Assembly: GCA_029288095.1 (NCBI GenBank) | Contig: JARFPW010000052.1 | Location: forward strand, 1 to 5,841 | Length of the DNA: 5,841 nt | Direction: 5' to 3' | From: Gemmatimonadota bacterium | Lineage (GTDB): Bacteria; Gemmatimonadota; Gemmatimonadetes; Palauibacterales; Palauibacteraceae | In this document: positions 1 through 5,341 of the stretch, in pieces | How the letters are laid out: each line of letters starts with the position of its first letter | Position numbering within the stretch: position 1 is the first letter of the stretch | Notes under the pieces: model-generated | Databases searched by the model: none | What the model saw: only the letters and a program-made list of their open reading frames with translations | What the model was told of the DNA's origin: nothing | Program-made: the position numbers and the translations under genes

Positions 1-1080
1 ATCTACGCCCTCGCCGGAGGCGAAGTGAACCTGCGTTCCGTACCGCAGCTGCGGACGCTGTTGTTCGAGACGCTGCAACTTCCCGTTTCCAGAAAGACCA
101 AGACCGGGGCCTCCACCGACGAGTCCGTGCTCGGGGCACTGGCCGCCGAAGGCCATGCCGTTCCCAGGCTGATTCTCGAGCATCGGGAACTGGACAAGCT
201 CGATTCGACGTACGTGAGAAAGCTGCCGCTGATGGTCGACCCGGCCACCGGCCGCATCCACACGAGCTTCAATCAGACCGTCGCGGCGACCGGTCGTCTG
301 TCATCGAGCGATCCCAACCTCCAGAACATACCGATCCGATCTTCTCTCGGTCGGGAGATCAGAAAAGGGTTCGTGCCCGCTGACGGTCACGTATTCCTGT
401 CGGCCGATTACTCACAGATCGAGCTGCGCGTCCTCGCGCACCTCAGCGAAGACCCGGCGTTCGTCACCGCGTTCAGGGAAGACCGGGATATTCACTGTGA
501 GACGGCGGCGCGCATCTTCGGCGTAGAGGCCGCAGAGGTGTCACCCGGCATGCGAGACCAGGCCAAGACGATCAATTTCGCGACCATCTACGGACAGGGT
601 CCCGTAGCTCTCGCAGCGCAACTGGGCATCAGTCGGACCAATGCTGCCGAGTTCATCGAAAGCTACTTCGAGCGTTTCGAGGGAGTCGCCAGCTACCTGG
701 AATCGATGAAAGAGCAGGCCAGGACTCTGGGTTACGTGGAGACCCTGCTTGGCCGGCGCCGGTACATTCCGGAGATCCGCGCACGGAATCCGGGCGTGCG
801 CGGTCTCGGGGAGCGGACGGCGACCAACTCACCGATTCAGGGAACCGCGGCCGACCTCATCAAGCTCGCAATGATTCGGTTACACGAGCACCTTCGGCCG
901 ACACCCGCCAACATGCTGCTCCAGGTCCACGACGAGCTGCTGTTCGAGACCCCTGAGAGCTTTACTGATCAACTGCGGGAGATCGTCCGGGAGTCCATGG
1001 AAGGTGCGATCCGACTCGATGTTCCCCTCAAGATCGACATCGGTGTTGGCAAGAGCTGGTATCTGAGCAAGGGAAGCTGA
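1..1080 (+). CDS. polA: DNA polymerase I, C-terminal polymerase domain (5' partial)
   Basis: Template-directed DNA synthesis in Okazaki-fragment processing and excision repair; a cytoplasmic family A polymerase. The frame is open from the first base, so the true start lies upstream; 359 residues are visible of a protein usually near 900, and any 5'-nuclease and 3'-5' exonuclease domains are outside. Numbering from the window edge, TGRLSSSDPNLQNIP is at 97-111. Motif A (DYSQIELR) is at 136-143 with catalytic Asp136. Motif B spans R185 to G200 with R185, K189, F193 and Y197 matching E. coli R754, K758, F762 and Y766. NSPIQGTAADLIK follows, and motif C (QVHDELLFE) has H310-D311-E312, matching E. 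coli H881-D882-E883. All polymerase catalytic residues are present, so it looks active. Motif B reads NFATIYGQG instead of the E. coli NFGLIYGMS. The gene ends in TGA, six bases from the stop of the opposing barrel gene, with no clear terminator hairpin between them. Confidence 0.97.
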   Translation: MYALAGGEVNLRSVPQLRTLLFETLQLPVSRKTKTGASTDESVLGALAAEGHAVPRLILEHRELDKLDSTYVRKLPLMVDPATGRIHTSFNQTVAATGRLSSSDPNLQNIPIRSSLGREIRKGFVPADGHVFLSADYSQIELRVLAHLSEDPAFVTAFREDRDIHCETAARIFGVEAAEVSPGMRDQAKTINFATIYGQGPVALAAQLGISRTNAAEFIESYFERFEGVASYLESMKEQARTLGYVETLLGRRRYIPEIRARNPGVRGLGERTATNSPIQGTAADLIKLAMIRLHEHLRPTPANMLLQVHDELLFETPESFTDQLREIVRESMEGAIRLDVPLKIDIGVGKSWYLSKGS

Positions 1081-1086
1081 TCAGGC

Positions 1087-3162
1087 CTACAGCGGTGCCC
1101 GGAACTGAGGGTTGATCGAGAGCATCCATTCCCAGACTCCGTCGTCTCCGAGCCCGTGCGCCGCTTCCACCCGGATCAAGTCGTGCACGAGCGAGACACC
1201 GCCACCCACAGAGGCCTCGGGTCCATCGGAATCCGTGAAGCCGAGCCGGGCGAACTCGGAGTCGATCTCGTCGAGCATCGTCCAGCCGATCGCCCCCAGC
1301 GCCCGCAGGCGAAGCCAGGGAAACATCAACGTGCGGGACAGGACCACCTGGGCAAACGCTGCAGTTTGCCCCGCGTACATGCGGAAGTCGTATCCGGGCA
1401 ACGTACCGCGGCCACCGACCAGCAGCAGGCGCTGCGGAGGTGCGTCTCCGGTGACCAGGGCGAACCCGCCATGGCCCTCCCATCCCCACTCGGCATCCGG
1501 TTCCGTCGGTACGGCTCGGAATTCTGCTACCCATCGCGTATAGCTGAAGTCGCCGCCGGCAGCGAGATCGGCCGTCATGTCGGCCCGGATCTTGGACCCG
1601 GCGAATGGTGCCAGGTGTCGATTCCAACTCACGGTCGCGCGAGTGTCTCTGCCGGTCGTTATCGGTGTGAGGGCGCGGGGTTGGGCGTCGCCCACCGGAT
1701 TCAACGACAGAGTAGCCTCGTCGTGCCGAGACGTCGTAGCGGAGATACGGCCGGTACCACCGCCGATCGGAATGCTCACCCATGCCTGCACGCCGGTTTC
1801 GAAGAACGGATCGAGGAAGTCTTCTCCCCGAAACAGAGCTCCTCCAGTTGCCGTGACCCCGGAAGCCACGGACCACGGGCCGATGTCGGCGGGGCGGTCT
1901 ACGAAGCCTTCGAGTCCGAAACGAAGCTCGCCGAACCGTGCCCCTACGCGTCCGGAGCCTTCAATTCGATCGGCCCCGAACGCGTATCCACTGCCTGCAG
2001 TCGCGTACCAGTGTCCGTCCAGATCGAACCGGGCCCCGATTCCCAGGTAGAGACCTTCAGCGCGTCGGACGCGGAGCAGGGATGAGGTGGCCGGTGCCTG
2101 CAGCCTGAGGCGCGAGGTGCCCCCGAGATAGCGACCACGCACGACACGGGTTGCCTCGGAACGGATTCGTTCGAACAGGGCTGAATCTGCCCGGAGAAGT
2201 TCCGGCGCTCCGTCCGCCTCCTCGGTGCGCCAGCCCATGTATCGTCCCAGTTCAGCCTTTTCCACCGCATCGACGCGGTGACCCAGTGGTATCCACACGT
2301 CCCGCGGGGGGTTCAGATCCCAACTCAACACCCGGTAGCTGGCCCGGATCGTCCCGCCAAACGGGAGATCGAGGAATCGAATCTGCCGCCGTACTTCCAC
2401 ATGCTGCACGGCGGGCAGCCAGACGAGGTTGTGCACGAGAGCGTTCTGCAGGTCTACGCTAACCGATCGGACCGTCGGGTCGACGTATGACACAGGAGTG
2501 AACGTGACGGCCAGCCGGGCTACGGCGAACGAGCTCCTTTCGATGTCCAGAGTGCCCACCACTCCGGCACTGTCGACGCTCACCGGCCGGACTTCGAGCC
2601 GGTAGAGCTCGGTGAGCTTGCCACCAATCCGCATGCTGAGAGAATCGGTGAGTCGATACTGGTAGACCTCCGGGGCTCCGGGGGCCACCGGGCTCAGGAC
2701 ATCCCGCACCTCGTCGCCGTCCCCGATCCGAATCCGGTCCCCGAAATTGTCGACGACGAGACTGAGATGATCGATGTGGTACTCGATGTCCGTGGGGATC
2801 CAACTCATCTCGCGACGACCGACGATGGTCTGACGCGAACCGACCCCGCGACGCCAATGCAACTCGAGCGCAATCCGATCCGACCGAACTGCCTGGTCAC
2901 CCGACTCATCCCCGTATTCGGCCAGGTAGTGGACCTGACCCTCTGCATAGGCGGAATACCGGTCGAGGTCGTTATCCTGTCCCGCCTGTCTGGCAGCGAT
3001 CGCGGCGCGTGCGAGTTCCTGGCTGCGAACGTCGTTCCACACGGCGGTCTGCGCCAACGCGTGTTGCGGGCGCCCCACGCCGGCGAGGAGCAGTATGACG
3101 CAGGTCAGCCGGGTCACGGCCGGAACGCGCCACCCGGGCGCGCCAGAAGTTGGTGAGATCAC
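1087..3162 (-). CDS. Secreted outer-membrane beta-barrel protein with N-terminal periplasmic domain (surface-antigen/Omp85-like)
   Basis: About 691 residues from GTG at 3162. Residues 1-37 look like a Sec signal peptide: Arg12 and Arg18, a hydrophobic run (VILLLAGVG, 22-30), then cleavage after HALA before Q38. A short helix-like stretch (about 45-85) leads into a beta-rich region (about 90-300) with LYRLEVRP at 186-193, VGTLDIERSS at 202-211 and a WLP-EVRR segment at 248-259; this resembles LolA-like or DUF5686-like sheets. From about 364 (RVRRAEGLYLGIG) to the end, alternating hydrophobic strands suggest an outer-membrane barrel, with GGRGTLPGYDF at 583-593 where Omp85 proteins carry the VRGY/F lid motif. 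The chain ends in ...QFRAPL, without the usual terminal Phe/Trp. GTG at 3162 is chosen because GAAGG lies 11 bases upstream; GTG at 3117 would give a shorter, also plausible signal peptide. The frame stays open far upstream, but that part is antisense to the HD gene and is not coding. Substrate or function is unknown; OM family membership is inferred from pattern only. Confidence 0.85.
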   Translation of the reverse strand: MISPTSGAPGWRVPAVTRLTCVILLLAGVGRPQHALAQTAVWNDVRSQELARAAIAARQAGQDNDLDRYSAYAEGQVHYLAEYGDESGDQAVRSDRIALELHWRRGVGSRQTIVGRREMSWIPTDIEYHIDHLSLVVDNFGDRIRIGDGDEVRDVLSPVAPGAPEVYQYRLTDSLSMRIGGKLTELYRLEVRPVSVDSAGVVGTLDIERSSFAVARLAVTFTPVSYVDPTVRSVSVDLQNALVHNLVWLPAVQHVEVRRQIRFLDLPFGGTIRASYRVLSWDLNPPRDVWIPLGHRVDAVEKAELGRYMGWRTEEADGAPELLRADSALFERIRSEATRVVRGRYLGGTSRLRLQAPATSSLLRVRRAEGLYLGIGARFDLDGHWYATAGSGYAFGADRIEGSGRVGARFGELRFGLEGFVDRPADIGPWSVASGVTATGGALFRGEDFLDPFFETGVQAWVSIPIGGGTGRISATTSRHDEATLSLNPVGDAQPRALTPITTGRDTRATVSWNRHLAPFAGSKIRADMTADLAAGGDFSYTRWVAEFRAVPTEPDAEWGWEGHGGFALVTGDAPPQRLLLVGGRGTLPGYDFRMYAGQTAAFAQVVLSRTLMFPWLRLRALGAIGWTMLDEIDSEFARLGFTDSDGPEASVGGGVSLVHDLIRVEAAHGLGDDGVWEWMLSINPQFRAPL

Positions 3163-3173
3163 GATGGGAAGTA

Positions 3174-3178
3174 CCTTC
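3174..3178 (-). promoter_or_regulatory. Candidate ribosome binding site (GAAGG) for the barrel gene
   Basis: GAAGG on the minus strand ends 11 bases before GTG at 3162. The spacing is a little long, but it is the best purine-rich site near any in-frame start and is why 3162 is preferred over GTG at 3117, which has only a weak GGGTGG upstream. Confidence 0.4.
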
Positions 3179-3264
3179 GAGGGCTGCCGGGGTTTCCCAC
3201 GGCTGGAAGTCCGGGCTGGACAAGCCGTCGGTCGAGCCCCAGCGTGCGCGCCATGAGGGGACAC

Positions 3265-3269
3265 GAAGG
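3265..3269 (+). promoter_or_regulatory. Candidate ribosome binding site (GAAGG) for the HD phosphohydrolase gene
   Basis: GAAGG ends 13 bases before ATG at 3283, a longer than ideal spacing. The two upstream in-frame starts (GTG 3244, ATG 3253) have no purine-rich site before them, which together with family length favours 3283. Confidence 0.35.
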
Positions 3270-3282
3270 CGGGATCGTCCGG

Positions 3283-4590
3283 ATGGTCAGAGATCCGTTG
3301 TGGCAAAACATCGGGCTCGATCGAACTGCTGCCGCGATAGTGGACGCGCCGGAGTTTCAGCGCCTGCGACACGTCAAGCAGCTGGGATTTGCGCATCTCG
3401 TCTATCCGGGGGCGTTTCACACGCGATTCCTCCACGCCCTCGGCGTATACCATCTCACGGGACGAGCGATCGATGCCCTGCGGTCGCGGGGTGCGCTCGC
3501 CGAGCTCTCGGTCGAACAGGAAGCAGGTATCCCGGTCGTTCGCCTGGCCGCCCTGTTGCATGATATCGGACACTATCCGTTCTCCCATGCAATGGAGGAG
3601 CTCGAGGCCGACGCGATCCCGGGTCATCATGAGGAGTTGGCGGAGAGATTCCTCGCCGCGCCGGCAATCAAGGAGATTCTCTCCGGCGTGGGACCGGACG
3701 TGGCCGATCACGTGGACTCCCTGATTCGAGGCACCTCCGATCATCCACTCCAGGGGCTTGTTTCCGGCTCCCTGGACCTGGACAAGATCGACTACCTTCG
3801 ACGCGATTCGCTGTTCTGCGGGGTGCCCTACGGGGCAGTCGATGTCGATCGCCTGCTCGATTCGCTGACCCTGGCGCGGGAATCTGTCGACCAACCCCTG
3901 GAGGTGGCGGTAACGGAGAAGGGAATCAGCGCCCTGGAGTCCCTGATGTTCGCCAAGTACCAGATGTTTAGGAACGTCTACTGGCATCATGCCGTGCGGG
4001 CCGCGACCGTCGCATTCAGGCGCCTGATAGAGGGATCTCTCGAGGTGGGACTGCTGCGACGCGAGGAGCTTGCGGGTCCGACGGACGAAGAGCTGCTGGG
4101 AACGCTCTCTTCGCGAATGCAGAAGGCTGCCGGAGGCCCTCAAGCGACCCCAGTGCTCGCCTCTCTGCTGGACGGCATCGTGCATCGGCGACTTCCCAAG
4201 CGGGCTCTGGAACTGTTCGGCGACGAGCTTCCAACCGATCTGGCGGATTGGATTCCCGGACGACGGGATCTGGTCCGCCGGGTGGAAGACAGGCTCGCGG
4301 CCGATCTCGGGAGGCAGCCGGGAGAGGTGATGGTGGACTACCCCTCAAACCCGCGCATGATGGAGCTGCGGCTGCTGCTGGTGCGGCGGCGGGGAGACGT
4401 CCAGCGTCTTACGTCGGAAGGGGAGATCGGGCTGATCGACCTGCCTCGGCTCGGACGATCGCTACACCACACCACCCGCGTGCTCCGGGTATTCACTCTG
4501 GGCCGCTCCGAGCCGATCGAAGCCCAGCCCCTGCTGGATCTCTTTCAAATGGACGCGCACTCGGCGGAGGCTGTTCTGGCGCGCGGCTGA
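3283..4590 (+). CDS. HD-superfamily phosphohydrolase, SAMHD1/YwfO-like, probable (d)NTP triphosphohydrolase
   Basis: Probable cytoplasmic metal-dependent hydrolase. From ATG at 3283 it is 435 residues, close to bacterial YwfO-type proteins (about 430). The N-terminus runs RDPLWQNI, then EFQRLRHVKQLG (24-35), VYPGAFHTRFLHALG (40-54), LLHDIGHYPFSH (91-102), HHEE (115-118) and LDLDKIDYLRRD (164-175). These align by eye with human SAMHD1: R48/H51 with R164/H167, H93-D94 with H206-D207, H116 with H233, and D167-K168, Y171, D175 with D311-K312, Y315, D319. The metal site H..HD..D is thus complete and the triphosphate-contacting residues are kept, supporting hydrolysis of nucleoside triphosphates; the true substrate is an inference. 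The C-terminal third (about 240-435) is helical and less conserved. Starts at 3253 or 3244 would add 10 or 13 residues without family similarity. It is divergent from the barrel gene and ends eight bases from the phosphatase stop. No signal peptide or membrane segment is seen. Confidence 0.92.
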   Translation: MVRDPLWQNIGLDRTAAAIVDAPEFQRLRHVKQLGFAHLVYPGAFHTRFLHALGVYHLTGRAIDALRSRGALAELSVEQEAGIPVVRLAALLHDIGHYPFSHAMEELEADAIPGHHEELAERFLAAPAIKEILSGVGPDVADHVDSLIRGTSDHPLQGLVSGSLDLDKIDYLRRDSLFCGVPYGAVDVDRLLDSLTLARESVDQPLEVAVTEKGISALESLMFAKYQMFRNVYWHHAVRAATVAFRRLIEGSLEVGLLRREELAGPTDEELLGTLSSRMQKAAGGPQATPVLASLLDGIVHRRLPKRALELFGDELPTDLADWIPGRRDLVRRVEDRLAADLGRQPGEVMVDYPSNPRMMELRLLLVRRRGDVQRLTSEGEIGLIDLPRLGRSLHHTTRVLRVFTLGRSEPIEAQPLLDLFQMDAHSAEAVLARG

Positions 4591-4598
4591 CTGTCCCT

Positions 4599-5339
4599 TC
4601 AGGCCGTGTCCACGTTGACGACCAGTACCGTGATGTTGTCGGAGCCACCGCCTCGATTCGCGGCATCGACCAGGCTCTCCGCCGCTTCCTCCGAAGTCCC
4701 GGCATTCGCCAGAATGCGGCCGATCGCCCCGTCGTCTACCAGATCGGTAAGCCCGTCGGACGCGAGCAGGAACGAGTCACCTTCCTGCACGGTTCCGGAG
4801 TACAGGTCGGGCGTGGGCGTCGGATCCGTGCCGAGCGCGCGTGTGATGATGTTGGACTGTGGGTGACCCATCGCCTCGTCCGGCTTGATCAGACCCCGGT
4901 CGACTTGTTCCTGCACCCATGAATGGTCCCGGGTGACTCGTCGCAATTCGTCGTTGCGAAGAAGGTAGGCACGGCTGTCGCCGATATGGCCGATGAGGAA
5001 GTGGCCCTCCGCCTGCAGCATGAGCACCGTGCAGGTCGTCCCCATCCCCGATCTGGTGGGGTCTTCCTCCACCTGGTGCGAGATTTCGTCGCCGGCGGCA
5101 AGGAACGCCGCCACCAGCTGGTCTCGCAGGGCGTCGAGTGAGCCGCATGCCGCGACGGCGGCAGCACCGATCGTCTTTGAGGCGACCGCGCTGGCCACCT
5201 CTCCGGCAGCGTGTCCGCCCATACCATCCGCCACCACGAACACTCCCGATTCGGCGTCAGTGAACAAAGAATCTTCATTGGTGGGCCGTACGCGACCCAC
5301 GTCACTGAGCGTCGCGCATGTCCAGAGGAAATGGCCCAT
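4599..5339 (-). CDS. PP2C-family serine/threonine protein phosphatase (Stp/PrpC type)
   Basis: A soluble, Mn/Mg-dependent phosphatase that removes phosphate from Ser/Thr, normally opposing Hanks-type kinases. The 246-residue length is that of a stand-alone bacterial PP2C. Motifs run in the expected order: DVGRVRPTNEDS (13-24, with R18 for phosphate and D23), VVADGMGGHAAGE (35-47, metal ligand D38-G39), SGMGTT (97-102), GHIGDSRAYLLR (117-128, with D121), RDHSWVQEQ (137-145), NIITRALG (163-170), LLASDGLTDL (191-200, metal ligand D195) and GGSDNITVLV (231-240, metal ligand D234). No key residue is missing, so it should be active. There is no signal peptide, membrane helix or extra domain. ATG at 5339 is the only good start before the first motif. 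It has no Shine-Dalgarno site and overlaps the stop of the upstream gene by one base, so it is probably translated by coupling. No kinase gene lies in the window; it may be further upstream in the operon or elsewhere. Confidence 0.97.
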   Translation of the reverse strand: MGHFLWTCATLSDVGRVRPTNEDSLFTDAESGVFVVADGMGGHAAGEVASAVASKTIGAAAVAACGSLDALRDQLVAAFLAAGDEISHQVEEDPTRSGMGTTCTVLMLQAEGHFLIGHIGDSRAYLLRNDELRRVTRDHSWVQEQVDRGLIKPDEAMGHPQSNIITRALGTDPTPTPDLYSGTVQEGDSFLLASDGLTDLVDDGAIGRILANAGTSEEAAESLVDAANRGGGSDNITVLVVNVDTA

Positions 5340-5341
5340 CA
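5337..5341 (-). promoter_or_regulatory. TGATG stop-start overlap (translational coupling junction)
   Basis: The upstream gene ends in TGA at 5341-5339 and the phosphatase ATG occupies 5339-5337, sharing one base. The bases before it on the minus strand are CACCTCCCCC, pyrimidine-rich and unable to act as a Shine-Dalgarno site. Reinitiation by ribosomes that finish the upstream gene is therefore the likely route of phosphatase synthesis. Confidence 0.75.

Larger units (their letters stand above)
3163..3282. promoter_or_regulatory. Divergent intergenic region between barrel gene and HD phosphohydrolase gene
   Basis: These 120 bases separate the starts of two divergently oriented genes, so both promoters should lie here or just inside the flanking genes. 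I see no convincing -35/-10 pair on either strand; the region is GC-rich. Structure that is visible: a direct repeat GGCTGGA at 3201-3207 and 3214-3220 (13-base period), and an inverted repeat ACGGCT at 3199-3204 with AGCCGT at 3223-3228. Either could be an operator or chance. The length shrinks to 90 bases if the HD gene starts at the alternative ATG at 3253. Confidence 0.45.

Noticed and set aside
1076..1083. CTGATCAG palindrome at the end of polA
   Set aside because: An isolated 8-base palindrome at a stop codon is common by chance; no second copy or flanking structure.
1028..1876. 282-codon open frame on the minus strand
   Set aside because: It overlaps the barrel gene in another frame and the end of polA; the product is extremely Arg/Gly-rich with no family pattern, as expected of a shadow frame in GC-rich DNA.
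1156..2085. 309-codon open frame on the plus strand
   Set aside because: It is in codon register antisense to the barrel gene, which explains the lack of stops; the protein has no recognisable motif.
2972..3223. 83-codon minus-strand frame starting in the intergenic region
   Set aside because: It has a decent ATG, but most of it overlaps the signal peptide region of the barrel gene in another frame and becomes Arg-rich with no motif. A short upstream leader role cannot be excluded but nothing supports it.
3244..3282. Longer N-terminus for the HD protein (GTG 3244 or ATG 3253)
   Set aside because: The extra residues show no similarity to the family, no ribosome site precedes them, and ATG 3283 gives the usual family length.
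4585..4605. Possible terminator hairpin between the HD and phosphatase genes (GGCTGA...TCAGGCC)
   Set aside because: The stem is six pairs with a bulged base and there is no T-run on either side; too weak to call.
4248..4922. 224-codon plus-strand frame spanning the HD and phosphatase junction
   Set aside because: It is out of frame with the HD gene and antisense to the phosphatase; both real genes have strong motifs, and this product has none.
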